Shown here in pieces: positions 19,712 to 28,424 of a stretch of 64,000 nucleotides of DNA. The first letter of the stretch is position 1. Each line of letters opens with the position of its first letter. Made by a program: the position numbers and the translations under genes. The notes under the pieces were generated by a model. It ran no database searches. It had not been told where the DNA came from and saw nothing but the letters and a program-made list of their open reading frames with translations. This stretch comes from CADEDH01 sp963732695 (GTDB taxonomy: Bacteria > Actinomycetota > Acidimicrobiia > Acidimicrobiales > SZUA-35), in the NCBI GenBank assembly GCA_963732695.1, contig CAVTAP010000021.1, positions 62,001 through 126,000 on the forward strand, in the 5' to 3' direction.

Positions 19712-19840
19712 CCGATCTCTTCCACCCCTAGGGGTGGAGTCAGCCGAGGGGGGTTAGCCTCATACTGCGACCTGGACACCAGCGCCTGCCGGTGCCCAGG
19801 CCAACGTCCAGGCGGGGCGATTTCATACGGGAGCGTGGGG

Positions 19841-21475
19841 ATGCTGGGTACGAGCGCGACCGGCACGGCAAGGTTACGGCCACGGGCTGGGGCTGCTGGG
19901 GTGCTGGCCGTGGGGGTGGCCTATGCGGTGGGTGCCGAGCTGGCCTGGCACGCGTTCGGGGCCAACGTCGGACTGGCCCTGTTCCCCCCGGCCGGGGTGA
20001 CTGTCGCCGCCCTCATATTGAGCGACACCCGTCGATGGCCGGCGATCATGCTGGTCGTGTTCGCTGTCGAAGCCACAGTTGACCTCACCCAAGGTCTACC
20101 CGTGGCCATAGCCGCCGGTTACGGACTGGCTAACGTAGCCGAACCCCTCGTTGGGGCCTGGGTCTTGCGCCGGCTTCACGGACCGGATCCTGAGTTGGAC
20201 CGGCGACGGGGGCTTGTCGTGTTCGTGGCTGCGGTGGCCGGGGCCGGACCCCTGGCCGGCGGGGTCATCGGGGCCACGGTCAGAACCTACGGCGAAAACA
20301 AAGGGATGTGGCTGCCCAATGTGGGCCACTGGTGGGCCGGAGACGGGGTCGCTGTCCTCGCCGTGGGCGCCAGCATCATCCTGATCGCCCGCACCCACCT
20401 CCAGCCCCGACGGTGGATCGAGCTGACGATCACCACCCTCGCTGTGACCGCTGTCAGCGGGGCCGCCATGATCGGGGTCCCACCGGCGGCTGCGGTACTG
20501 GTTCCGGTGTTCGTGTGGGCCGCGTTACGGTTCGGGCCAGTCGGGGTCACCACATGTGGCGGCATCCTCGCTATCACCGCCAACTACTTGACCAACGCCG
20601 GCTACGGGTACTTCGCCGATCTCGACCTCACCCCCGCCTCCCGGCTGACCGTGCTGCAGGTGTTCATCGCCATCATGTTGATCTCCGTGTGGTTTGTCGC
20701 GGTCGAAGCCAGCGAACGGCAACGAGTCACCAACCAACGAGACCAGATGACCACAACCCTCGAGTTGGTCCAACAAACCCTGATCCCCGTCACCGCCGAA
20801 GTCCCCGGACCGTTCACCATCGGCGCCTACTACCAGCAGGCCAGCACCAGCCGGATCGGCGGAGACTGGTTCGACGTGTTCCCTCTACCCAAAGACCGGA
20901 CCCTGTTCGCTGTCGGCGACGTCGTCGGCCACGGCCTGGACGCCATCAAAGACATGACACAGCTCCGCTACGCCGCCCAAGCCCTCGCGGTCGAGGGCCA
21001 CTCCCCGGTCCGGCTCCTCACCGAACTCAGCCACTACACCGCCACCAACACCTCCGGCGGCTACGCCACCATCATCGTCGCCATCTACGACACCACCCGC
21101 AACCACTACCACCTAGCCGCCGCCGGCCACCCCCCACCCCTCATCTGGCGGGCCGCCACCGGTCGAGCCACCTACCTCCACACCACCAACCCCGGTCCAC
21201 CCCTCGGGACCTACCTCAAATCGACCTACGACGAGACCATCGTCCACCTCAACGACGGCGACCTGCTCGTGTTCTACACCGACGGCCTCGTCGAACGACC
21301 CCACCAAGTCATCGATATCGGCCTCACCCAACTCCAACAAGCCGTCGAACAATGGGACCACACCAACCCCGACCTCAACACTTTCTGCGCCCACCTCACC
21401 AACCACTGCCACCCCCACCAACCACCCAACGACGACGTCTGCCTCCTCGCCATACGACACACCCCAGCCACGTGA
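19841..21475 (+). CDS. Membrane SpoIIE/PP2C-type serine phosphatase with MASE1-like sensor
   Basis: 544 residues. ATG 19841 lies about 8 bases after CGGGAG. The N-terminal half (about 15-290) is a run of roughly eight hydrophobic segments, including FGANVGLALFPPAGVTVAAL and MLVVFAVEATVDLT, matching a MASE1-like integral membrane sensor. A short coiled coil leads to the phosphatase at about 315-540, with GGDWFDVFPL, VGDVVGHGLDAIKDM, AAAGHPPPLIW, FYTDGLVE and the final DDVCLLAIR. Such enzymes control partner-switching (anti-anti-sigma) cascades. PAS genes follow and a response regulator is divergent, suggesting one sensory locus. Confidence 0.88.
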   Translation: MLGTSATGTARLRPRAGAAGVLAVGVAYAVGAELAWHAFGANVGLALFPPAGVTVAALILSDTRRWPAIMLVVFAVEATVDLTQGLPVAIAAGYGLANVAEPLVGAWVLRRLHGPDPELDRRRGLVVFVAAVAGAGPLAGGVIGATVRTYGENKGMWLPNVGHWWAGDGVAVLAVGASIILIARTHLQPRRWIELTITTLAVTAVSGAAMIGVPPAAAVLVPVFVWAALRFGPVGVTTCGGILAITANYLTNAGYGYFADLDLTPASRLTVLQVFIAIMLISVWFVAVEASERQRVTNQRDQMTTTLELVQQTLIPVTAEVPGPFTIGAYYQQASTSRIGGDWFDVFPLPKDRTLFAVGDVVGHGLDAIKDMTQLRYAAQALAVEGHSPVRLLTELSHYTATNTSGGYATIIVAIYDTTRNHYHLAAAGHPPPLIWRAATGRATYLHTTNPGPPLGTYLKSTYDETIVHLNDGDLLVFYTDGLVERPHQVIDIGLTQLQQAVEQWDHTNPDLNTFCAHLTNHCHPHQPPNDDVCLLAIRHTPAT

Positions 21476-21616
21476 GTGTCAGAGGCCTTGCCAACTGGTC
21501 GACTGGACTCGGTCCAGTCGGCGATACTGGTAGATCGTTGGTGATCTATCTTGATTCGTTGCAAAGGAGCGTGCTGGGGTGGCGGTCGGCGCGCCACGGT
21601 ACGGAGGAGGGTCGGT

Positions 21617-21978
21617 GTGGTTGATTTCGGTGATGCGGGTCTGCTCGACGTTCTGGAGTCGATGCCGGTGGAGGGGTTGGATGAGCTGGGGTTCGGGTTG
21701 ATCGTGATGGACCGGGCTGGTGTGGTGGTGTGGTACAACCGGTTCGAGTCGCAGCGGGCGGGGATCTCTTCTGATCGGGTGCTGGGCCGGAACTTCTTTG
21801 AAGCGGTGGGCCCTGTACCAACAACTACCTGGTCGCCCAGCGCTACCTCGACGAGCCCGGACTCGACGAGGAGCTTGACTTCGTGTTCACGCTGCGGATG
21901 GCGCCCACCCCGGTCCGCCTCCGGCTTTTGGCCGGGGCTGGGTCTCCCCGTCAGTACTTAGCTGTCCGTAACCGTTGA
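21617..21978 (+). pseudogene. PAS-domain protein (PYP-like), frameshifted
   Basis: Starts at GTG 21617 after GGAGGAGGG and reads a PAS domain: ELGFGLIVMDRAGVVVWYNR, RVLGRNFFEAVGP. After GP the frame must change at about 21812 to continue CTNNYLVAQRYLDE...LDEELDFVFTLRMAPTPVRLRLL to the stop at 21976-21978. The C-NNYLV segment is where photoactive-yellow-protein-like PAS proteins carry their conserved Cys. One missing or extra base would restore a protein of about 120 residues. Confidence 0.65.
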
Positions 21979-21993
21979 GAGGGAGGTTGCCCG

Positions 21994-22592
21994 ATGGGAG
22001 GCGACGGTGACCATGGCGAGCTGGGGCGTCTGCTCCAGTTCCTTTACCTGTGTCCGTTCGGGTTGATCGAGTTTGAGAACGACGGGACGGTCATCCGGTT
22101 GAATCCGGCGGCGGTGAACCAGCTGGTAGCGACCCTCGGGGTGACCGACATCTCGAACGTGTACGACACCCTGTCGGTGAACGCTGATCTCGTCGCATCG
22201 ATCCGGGCTGTGGGATCTGAGGCCGGCTCGAGCGTCGGTGGGTTCCATCTGGCTCGGAGGGTGGGGCGATCGACGTCTGTTTCCGTCGTCCGGGTGTCGG
22301 CCGACCGGTTGATGATGACGTTGCTCGACACGTCGTCGGAGTCGGCTCGCTTGATCGTTCACGAGTCTCTTGATGGTGCCGACAGCGACGACTGGGTCGA
22401 CCGTGCGGGCCGCGTGTTGTGCGAGCTCTGCGGGGCCGAGCAGGTCTGGTTGTGGTTGATCAACGGAGACCTGGACGAGGCGGAGCTGACGGCGGTGGCG
22501 TCCCGTGATACTCCATCCGCTGTCCGGTGGCCCGACGGGCCGGGGGAGCGGGCCTGGTTGGCGGGCACCCCGTTGGTGTGGAGTGCCTTACC
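21994..22592 (+). pseudogene. PAS/GAF-type sensory protein, 3' end lost to ISL3
   Basis: Starts 15 bases after the preceding gene. It has a PAS-like domain (FGLIEFENDGTVIRLNPAAVNQLVATL, residues about 20-115) and the beginning of a GAF-like domain (DDWVDRAGRVLCELCGAEQVWLWLI, from about 135). After GTPLVWS the ISL3 terminal repeat begins at 22593, so the native C-terminus, perhaps another phosphatase or output domain, is gone from this place. Confidence 0.65.
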
Positions 22593-24025
22593 GGCTCTTC
22601 TCATTTGCGTGGGGAGCGGCGGGTTCGGATGGGGGCGGGTTGGGTGGTGAGTTTGGCCCAGTCGCAGCCGCCGGTGTGGAGTAGAACTCGTAGCCGGTAG
22701 TGGTCGAAGCAGCGGTAGCCGTGGCCGGCTCGTTTGACCTTCTTGATGCACAGGTTCAGGCCTTCGGTCGGGCCGTTGGAGGCGCCGGTGCGGTGGTGGT
22801 TCAAGATCTCGGTCCACCACTTGCGCAGGGTCTGCCCGAGGGTGTGGAGCTCGGGCACGTCGTCGTCCAGGCAGGCCCGTATGGTCCGGCCCAACAGGAC
22901 GGTGGCCAGGTTGATGGAGTCGGTGAGGTAGATGTCGCGGACCATCTCGCGGGCCAGCCACCCGCCGAGGACCTCATCGTGGGGGTCACCGAGACGGAGG
23001 CCCTCGAGGAGTCGGGTGCGGCCTTTGTCGGTCAGGCGTTCGTCTCCGGTGAGTAGGATCTTGCGGATCTTGTAGAGCGGGTCGCGCTTGCGGCCACGAT
23101 GGCCGAGTGTGTCGTTCTGGACCCGGCGGCGGATGGCGTCCAGGCACCGCTGAGCGACCCGCACGACGTGGAACGGGTCGGCGACTTTGCGGGCGTGGTC
23201 CAACAACCCGACCATCCCCGATCGGTAGGCGTCGGTCAGGTCGGTGGCCACCACCTTCACCGCCCGCAACCACCCGCCGGGCTGACGCAAGAGCCATCGC
23301 CGCAGGTCAGACCCACTACGGCCCTCGATCAGATCGATCACGATCCGACGGTCCAAGTCGATCATCCCCGTGGCATACACGGTGGCGGCCTCCGGGGTGG
23401 CCGCCTTGTACGACGTCTCATCGACACCGAGCTGGCGCACCGTCCCGACCCGGGCCGGGTCATCCACCAGCGGTCGGCCGAACTCCTCCACCGCGTCGTG
23501 GATGGTGTCCCACGCCACCCCGAACCGTCGGGCCTGCTCAGCCACCGGGCGGGCGTCACGACCAACCATCACCGTCACCTCGACCGCCGCCCGGCGGGTC
23601 AACAACACCCGAGCCGCCATCGCCTCATCGGTCTCGGTCCACGTTCGGGCCTCGCAGTCATGTTGCCGGCACCGCCACCTTCGCTTGCGCCACACCAGAC
23701 GCACCGGCCGCCCGAAACACTCCAAATCCCGGTACGTCACCTGCCGCCGGTCCTGGGCCTCGGCCCTGGTCCCGCACGCCGCACAGCCAGTCGCTGTCGT
23801 CGTGGACTCGACCGTGATCGTCAGCTCACCCGACCCAGACTCGACCACCGCCAAAACCCTGAATCCGTCCAAGCCGAGCAGCGCCTCAGCCAGCCCAGTA
23901 CCGTCATCCACGCGGGGATCTCCACACTCGTCGCAGCCTTCGAACAGCCGCAACGATGACGAGATCCCCGCACCTCGTGGTGGACCCTCAGCTACCCCTC
24001 ACTCCCCACTCCGCTGAGAAGAGCC
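22593..24025 (-). mobile_element. ISL3-family insertion sequence
   Basis: Terminal repeats GGCTCTTCTCA...GTGGGGAG from 22593 and its counterpart ending at 24025 (ACTCCCCACTCCGCTGAGAAGAGCC on the plus strand, read as two blocks). Flanks GCCTTACC and CCATTACC are similar but not identical 8-mers, possibly a worn target duplication. Its insertion removed the end of a PAS gene and the left part of array repeat S2. Confidence 0.85.
22601..23953 (-). CDS. ISL3-family transposase
   Basis: 450 residues, apparently complete. The N-terminal zinc-binding domain CAACGTRAEAQDRR...YRDLECFGRPVRLVWRKRRWRC is followed by the DDE core with LGVDETSY, VKVVATDLTDAYRSG, ADPFHVVR, and the C-terminal RTGASNGPTEGLNLCIKKVKR with the catalytic Glu. 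All key regions of ISL3 transposases are present. Confidence 0.92.
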   Translation of the reverse strand: MRLFEGCDECGDPRVDDGTGLAEALLGLDGFRVLAVVESGSGELTITVESTTTATGCAACGTRAEAQDRRQVTYRDLECFGRPVRLVWRKRRWRCRQHDCEARTWTETDEAMAARVLLTRRAAVEVTVMVGRDARPVAEQARRFGVAWDTIHDAVEEFGRPLVDDPARVGTVRQLGVDETSYKAATPEAATVYATGMIDLDRRIVIDLIEGRSGSDLRRWLLRQPGGWLRAVKVVATDLTDAYRSGMVGLLDHARKVADPFHVVRVAQRCLDAIRRRVQNDTLGHRGRKRDPLYKIRKILLTGDERLTDKGRTRLLEGLRLGDPHDEVLGGWLAREMVRDIYLTDSINLATVLLGRTIRACLDDDVPELHTLGQTLRKWWTEILNHHRTGASNGPTEGLNLCIKKVKRAGHGYRCFDHYRLRVLLHTGGCDWAKLTTQPAPIRTRRSPRK

Positions 24026-24029
24026 CCAT

Positions 24030-24061
24030 TACCGCTCACTCGGACCACGCGTGAACGCCGG
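24030..24061 (+). repeat. Repeat S2: right end of an array site, left part removed by ISL3
   Basis: CCGCTCACTCGGACCACGCGTGAACGCCGG; the last block GTGAACGCCGG (24051-24061) is the same as in repeat S11. The 5' arm and core are missing because ISL3 ends five bases upstream. It marks the left edge of the main array. Confidence 0.65.
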
Positions 24062-24207
24062 TTCATTCGCTGTGGACAAAGGCCGGCCCGGTTGGCACCG
24101 GCTCTGCTGTCTACCTCAGGTGCCTGCTGAAATCAGGGCGACCGCTATCAGTCGCTCATGCATCGGATGAGAATCGTTGCATCTCCGAGCTTGTAGTCTC
24201 GCAACCG

Positions 24208-24696
24208 ATGGAGCCAGCGGTGTGGGAGGAGTTCGACGACGAGACGGCGTGGGAGCGTTTCTACGCGGCGTTTCAGTTCCGACCGGGGATGGACAGCACG
24301 AAATGGCCGGCCATATCCGAACCGCCCGGCAGCATGACCTTCGACCTCCATGCCTGCTGGGGCGACGACGGGACGGCCGGATGGCTGCTCGATACCGTCA
24401 ACTCGGTTGTCGTCTGGGGGCTCGCCCAGATAGTCGATCGCAGCTCCCAGGTCCTCGCTCTCGACTGGCAACATCCTGGCTACCGGTTCCGACCCCAGCT
24501 TCCCGACGCGTCCAGCCAGTCGATGCACATCACACCCGTCCCCGACGGCGACTACTACATCTTCCTGACCGAGGACTTCACTGCAGGCACGTTCGGACAC
24601 CCCTGGGAGTTCACGCTCTGCGTCTTCGGAAGCCAGCTTTCAGATCTGGTTACCCCACTGCTGCGACAGCTACTGCCTGTCATCCGAGCAAACTAG
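24208..24696 (+). CDS. DUF2716-like protein (array unit 1)
   Basis: 162 residues, cytosolic. Matches the DUF2716 pattern: AWERFYAAFQFRPGMD, ISEPPGSMTFDL and near the end PDGDYYIFLTEDFTAGTFGHPWEFTLCVFG. Function is unknown; members are scattered in actinobacteria. It is the only gene between repeats S2 and S3 and reads toward S3, which begins just after its stop. Confidence 0.7.
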   Translation: MEPAVWEEFDDETAWERFYAAFQFRPGMDSTKWPAISEPPGSMTFDLHACWGDDGTAGWLLDTVNSVVVWGLAQIVDRSSQVLALDWQHPGYRFRPQLPDASSQSMHITPVPDGDYYIFLTEDFTAGTFGHPWEFTLCVFGSQLSDLVTPLLRQLLPVIRAN

Positions 24697-24731
24697 ACGG
24701 TCGCGTCCAAGGGCCACGCGCTACGGCACCA

Positions 24732-24828
24732 CCCGAGCGCTCAGGAACGCTCGCCGCTCGTCCAGGCGTCGATCCCCGTGGGGCCGACGCTGTCGTTTCC
24801 GGACGGCCCGCCCAGCGGATAACGCTGG
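24732..24828 (+). repeat. Repeat S3 (array site)
   Basis: Blocks in order: CCCGAGCGCTCAGG, GTCCAGGCGTCGATCCCC, hairpin GCGTCG...CGACGC (24767-24790), core TCGTTTCCGGACGG (24793-24806), CCAGCGGATAACGCTGG and terminal CGCTGG (24823-24828, one mismatch to CGCCGG). The last 17 bases are themselves a small palindrome. Confidence 0.7.
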
Positions 24829-24863
24829 AACTAGGTCGTGCCCGCTGGGCTTGGGCCGTGGGT

Positions 24864-26264
24864 TTATCGAGCGTCTCGTCCTCGGCTTTGCCTGCTGCTT
24901 GGCGTGGGCCATGGGGCGATCGTCTGGAGTTGGTGGGCGAGTTGCAGGATTGTCAGTTCGTCGTTCGGTCGTCCGCAGAGTTGGACGGCTCGGGGTTCAT
25001 CTGTCGTGTCGGTGCCGGCGGGGATGGAGGCGGCTGGTTGGCCGATTGTGTTCCAAGGAATGGACCAGGCTGACACGTTCGAGATCCGGAGGGACCGAAG
25101 GGCCCCGGTCTCGGGCAGATCGTCGATTGCCGGCGCCGCCTTGAATGTGATCGGAGTGATGATCAGGTCGACATCGGCAAAGGCCTTGTTGATCCGCTCC
25201 GCGATCGCACCCTCGCCCTGTCGTGCCCGGTTGAGAGTGCGAGGAGGGATGAGTCGTGCCAGGCCGGCGAGACGCCGGGTTCGTGGTTCGAGCCGGTTGT
25301 GGTCGGCGGCCTGATCGACATCGTGTTGGGCGCCCTTCAGGTAGCGCACGGTGGAGTTCCACAGGGCGCCTCTGCCGTAGTCGATTCGGACGCTTGAGAG
25401 TTGATGTCCGAGATCACGGAGGAGATTGGCGACATGGTCGATGGCCTCGTTCGCCCGGTCGGTGACGTGTGCTCCCGAGCCGGGAGGGGGGTCGAGCGCG
25501 ATGCCGATGCGAAGCGATCTCAGGGGCGGGTCGAGCCCTTGCAGGTAGCCGTCGGGTGGTGCCCCGTCGGCGGTGGCGTCGAGGAAGGCAGCGGCGTCAC
25601 GAACGGAGCGGGTCATCGGTCCGTAGGCGATGAGCCCATACCACGCGCCGCCATGGTGGCCGTCGAGGGGGATCCGGTCTCTCTGGGGTTTGATGCCGAA
25701 CAGGCCCGTGAGGGCGGCTGGGTAGCGCACCGAACCGCCGCCGTCGGAGCCCAACGCCATCGACGCCATCCCGGTCGCGACTGCAACGGCCGACCCGCCA
25801 GAGGAGCCGCCGGGCGTAGTCGCCGGGTTCCACGGATTGCGCGTGGCTCCCCATGCCCGACTTGAAGTCCAGGGCCAGAGTGTCAACTCCGAAACGTTGG
25901 TCTTGCCGATGATGACCGCTCCCGCGGCACGGAGCCGGCCTACGACCGCTGCATCGCTGGTGGCCGATGCCCCGAAGGCCTTGGAGCCGCAGGCCGTGAC
26001 CTGTCCTGCGATATCGGTGTCGTCCTTGATCGCGATCGGCACGCCGTGGAGTGGAAGCCGAGCCTCTGGTCTGACCTGGTCGAGTTGCTCAGCGTGGTCC
26101 AAGGCCTGTTCTGCCAGCACGACCCGGTACGCGTTGAGCGTCGGATCGATACGGTCGATCGCGGCCAGGGTGGCGGCGACCAGTTCCCGAACGGACAGCT
26201 GGCCCGATCGGATCAGTTGCGCTTGCGCTGTTGCATCGAGCGCTAGTGGATCATCGCTGGTCAC
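24864..26264 (-). CDS. Amidase signature family hydrolase (array unit 2)
   Basis: 466 residues, cytosolic. The Ser-cisSer-Lys triad is visible: Lys in HGVPIAIKDDTD (about residue 80), cis-Ser in TPGGSSGGSAVAVATG (about 154) and nucleophile in LGSDGGGSVRYPAAL (about 178). Length is normal. It should hydrolyse an amide; the substrate cannot be told, and the C-terminal half, which decides it, is not diagnostic. Its ATG overlaps the stop of the TetR gene upstream by four bases (ATGA), so both are one operon and the regulator may control it. Lies between repeats S3 and S4, reading toward S3. Confidence 0.9.
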   Translation of the reverse strand: MTSDDPLALDATAQAQLIRSGQLSVRELVAATLAAIDRIDPTLNAYRVVLAEQALDHAEQLDQVRPEARLPLHGVPIAIKDDTDIAGQVTACGSKAFGASATSDAAVVGRLRAAGAVIIGKTNVSELTLWPWTSSRAWGATRNPWNPATTPGGSSGGSAVAVATGMASMALGSDGGGSVRYPAALTGLFGIKPQRDRIPLDGHHGGAWYGLIAYGPMTRSVRDAAAFLDATADGAPPDGYLQGLDPPLRSLRIGIALDPPPGSGAHVTDRANEAIDHVANLLRDLGHQLSSVRIDYGRGALWNSTVRYLKGAQHDVDQAADHNRLEPRTRRLAGLARLIPPRTLNRARQGEGAIAERINKAFADVDLIITPITFKAAPAIDDLPETGALRSLRISNVSAWSIPWNTIGQPAASIPAGTDTTDEPRAVQLCGRPNDELTILQLAHQLQTIAPWPTPSSRQSRGRDAR

Positions 26265-26821
26265 AGTTGGGAGCCGTCCTTGAGGAGCAGGGAGTAGAGA
26301 TGGGCCCAGGCGTCGACCAACCGTTCATCGCTCACCGACCCGGGCCGGCGACCGGCCAGCGCTTCGATGACCTTGACGTTGACCAGGGAACCGACCAGCA
26401 ACGTGGCCAGAGCCTCGGTGTCGAGAGCGGGGGCAACGGCCGCCATTCGCCGGGCAGCGATGCGGTAGGGGCCCTCGATCAGCCGATCGATGACCGGCTC
26501 GAGCAGCTCGGGGAACTGATCGATGTCACGCAGCAACAGGCGGGTGAGATCGCGCAGCTCATCCATACCGGCCAGTGCGGTGCGAGCGGCATCCTTGAGC
26601 GTCTCGGGCTGCGGGGCCACCTGCTCGTCGGTGCGGGCAAGCACCTCGGCCACCGCCGCTTCGAGGATCGCCCGCTTGGACTTGAAGTGGCGGTACGTAC
26701 CACCAGCGCCCGGCGACAGACCAGCCTCCGTCTCGATGTCGACGATCGTTGTGCCAGCAAACCCCTTGGCTCCGAAACACCGCAGAGCAGCGGCCACAAC
26801 AGCGTCACGACCAGCAGACAT
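26261..26821 (-). CDS. TetR/AcrR-family regulator (array unit 2)
   Basis: 186 residues. The N-terminal helix-turn-helix VVAAALRCFGAKGFAGTTIVDIETEAGLSPGAGGTYRHFKSKRAIL is canonical. The ligand-binding part (about 60-186) is helical and not diagnostic. First gene of a two-gene operon with the amidase. An AT-rich patch just upstream (AAGTGAATACTTACTCGA, with near-palindromic AGTGAATACTTACT) is a likely operator and promoter, consistent with autoregulation. Confidence 0.9.
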   Translation of the reverse strand: MSAGRDAVVAAALRCFGAKGFAGTTIVDIETEAGLSPGAGGTYRHFKSKRAILEAAVAEVLARTDEQVAPQPETLKDAARTALAGMDELRDLTRLLLRDIDQFPELLEPVIDRLIEGPYRIAARRMAAVAPALDTEALATLLVGSLVNVKVIEALAGRRPGSVSDERLVDAWAHLYSLLLKDGSQL

Positions 26822-26822
26822 G

Positions 26823-26840
26823 GTAAGTGAATACTTACTC
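26823..26840. promoter_or_regulatory. Candidate TetR operator
   Basis: GTAAGTGAATACTTACTC directly before the TetR start: GTAAGTgaatACTTAC is a perfect inverted repeat with 6-base arms. TetR proteins usually bind such palindromes at their own promoter. Confidence 0.55.
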
Positions 26841-26947
26841 GATACCCAGGCGATTGTCCAGAGACACGCTCATCGCGCGATAACGGCTACATCTCGCGTG
26901 CCTTCAGACCGAGGATGAACGGCACGAGTGGCCCACCCGAGATCGAT

Positions 26948-27021
26948 CACGGCCAAGCGGTCGTCTACCTGGCCCCGCCTGGCCGTCATTCCCGGGCGGT
27001 CAACCCATGTCGTAACGCCGG
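26948..27021 (+). repeat. Repeat S4 (array site)
   Basis: Contains CACGGCCAAGCGGTC, CTGGCCCCGCCTGGCC, core GTCATTCCCGGGCGGTC (26985-27001) and the terminal TCGTAACGCCGG (27010-27021). It separates the amidase operon from the DUF3027-like gene. Confidence 0.7.
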
Positions 27022-27071
27022 TTGAAGCGCTCCCGGGCGCTGAAGGATCCCGGGGGGCTTGGTCGGGCCGT

Positions 27072-27365
27072 TCACGCAGAGTCAGGCGGCTCGATGGGCA
27101 GCAGCCATTGACCAGCAGGTATGTGTTCGGCGCACCCGAAGTGCTCAAAGACCACTCGCTGATCGTGCGCTGCGGCTTGGTTCGAACACGCTCCCCAGTC
27201 CAGCCCCCAGGAGCCAGTGAGAGGAATCCAGTACGTGCATCCTCCGCACTGAGCGTCCTCGGCCGCTGGAGCGTCGGCTACCCACCGGCGATGCGTCGCC
27301 TGATGGTGATCCTTCCGATACATCCGCGGCTTCGCCATCGTGTCATTGTCGCGCCCATCGCACAT
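27072..27365 (-). CDS. DUF3027-like protein (array unit 3)
   Basis: Up to 97 residues. CGGCTYWIPLTGSWGLDWGACSNQAAAHDQRVVFEHFGCAEHIPA matches the Cys-rich domain of DUF3027 proteins: CxxC, a GxxWGxC motif and a late Cys, suggesting a small metal-binding fold. The start may be the ATG at 27365 or the one at 27338 (MAKPRMYRKDH). Sole gene between S4 and S5. Function unknown. Confidence 0.65.
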   Translation of the reverse strand: MCDGRDNDTMAKPRMYRKDHHQATHRRWVADAPAAEDAQCGGCTYWIPLTGSWGLDWGACSNQAAAHDQRVVFEHFGCAEHIPAGQWLLPIEPPDSA

Positions 27366-27396
27366 GGCAACCGTTCGTTTCGCTCCTTCGCATGCG

Positions 27397-27500
27397 CGTG
27401 AACGAGTCGGGCACTCGGGATCACTCGCGCTCGGCCAGGCGTTGATCCCGTGCGGCCGCCGACGTCGTTTCCGGGCGGACCGACCGGGCCAGTCCGCCGG
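27397..27500 (+). repeat. Repeat S5 (array site)
   Basis: One of the best-preserved sites: GTCGGGCACTCGGGATC, GCTCGGCCAGGCGTTGATC, GCGGCCGCCGACG, core TCGTTTCCGGGCGG (27465-27478), ACCGACCGGGCCAG and terminal TCCGCCGG (27493-27500). The outer arms pair imperfectly (ACTCGGGATC against GACTGGCCCGGTC on the complement). Confidence 0.8.
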
Positions 27501-27560
27501 GAGTGCTTGGCTCGGGTTCAGTATCCTGAGCGCCAGTTATCGATCGGGGGTCTGGTACCG

Positions 27561-28424
27561 GTGAGCGGCGATGATGTGACCGACGATCGCGTGCAACCTG
27601 CGCTGCACGCATTCCTGGCGGGCGATGTCGACATGCTGCGGGCAACGATCACCAGCGATCCCGAGATCGTGAACCTGTCGTGGCAGGGCAACACCCTGCT
27701 GGAACGGGCGACCCAACCCCCTCACGGGATCGATCCGGCCGTCGTCCAGGTGCTGATCGACCACGGCGCCAACCTCGATCGGGCGCTGAACCTCGCCGGC
27801 TGCTGGAACCTGCCCGACCTTTGCCGGCAACTCCTGACGGGTGGAGCGGACCCGACCGCTCGAGCCGACGCCGACATCACACCGCTGGAATCGGCGGCCA
27901 TGCACGGCTCCGCCCACGCCGCTGACATCTTGATCGGCTACGGGCTGCACCGACCGGGCCTCTGGCTCGCGGCGGCGGCCGGCCGTCTCGACCTGGTCCG
28001 CAGCTGGGTCGATCCGAACGGCGCCCTGCTGAAGCCGCCGGGGCCGTATCGGCCGAACTGGGCCGATGTAGGACGCCCGCCGGGCGCAGAACCCAGCGAC
28101 GATCCCAACGAGATCCTGGGTGAGGCCCTGGTGTTCGCCGCTGCGAACGGACGGACCGATGTGGTCGACTACCTGCTCGATGTCGGGGCCAACGTCGACG
28201 CTCGCCCCTACCGCAACACCACCGGTCTCCACTTCGCCATCCAGTTCCACAAGCCGGAGACGGTCCGCCAGCTTCTGGCTCGGGGCGCCTCCACCAACAT
28301 CCTCGATGACGAATTCAGCGGAGACGCAGCGGGTTGGGCAGCAGCGTGTGACGACGGTTCTCCCACCGCCCACACCATCGTGGCGTTGCTAGCCGATCGC
28401 AAAGCATCCGGGCATGGCAGTTGA
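27561..28424 (+). CDS. Ankyrin-repeat protein (array unit 4)
   Basis: 287 residues. GTG 27561 follows GATCGGGGG. Ankyrin repeats are visible as VQVLIDHGANLDRALNLA, CRQLLTGGADPTARADADITPLESAA, GEALVFAAANGRTDVVDYLLDVGANVDARP and HKPETVRQLLARGASTNI, covering about residues 60-275. No signal peptide or enzymatic domain, so it is likely a protein-binding scaffold. Its stop overlaps the next gene's start by 11 bases, which couples the two. Partner is unknown. Confidence 0.82.
   Translation: MSGDDVTDDRVQPALHAFLAGDVDMLRATITSDPEIVNLSWQGNTLLERATQPPHGIDPAVVQVLIDHGANLDRALNLAGCWNLPDLCRQLLTGGADPTARADADITPLESAAMHGSAHAADILIGYGLHRPGLWLAAAAGRLDLVRSWVDPNGALLKPPGPYRPNWADVGRPPGAEPSDDPNEILGEALVFAAANGRTDVVDYLLDVGANVDARPYRNTTGLHFAIQFHKPETVRQLLARGASTNILDDEFSGDAAGWAAACDDGSPTAHTIVALLADRKASGHGS

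Noticed and set aside
19103..19840. N-terminal extension of the SpoIIE phosphatase
   Set aside because: The frame is open but is the shadow of the response regulator on the other strand; a ribosome site and membrane sensor begin at 19841.
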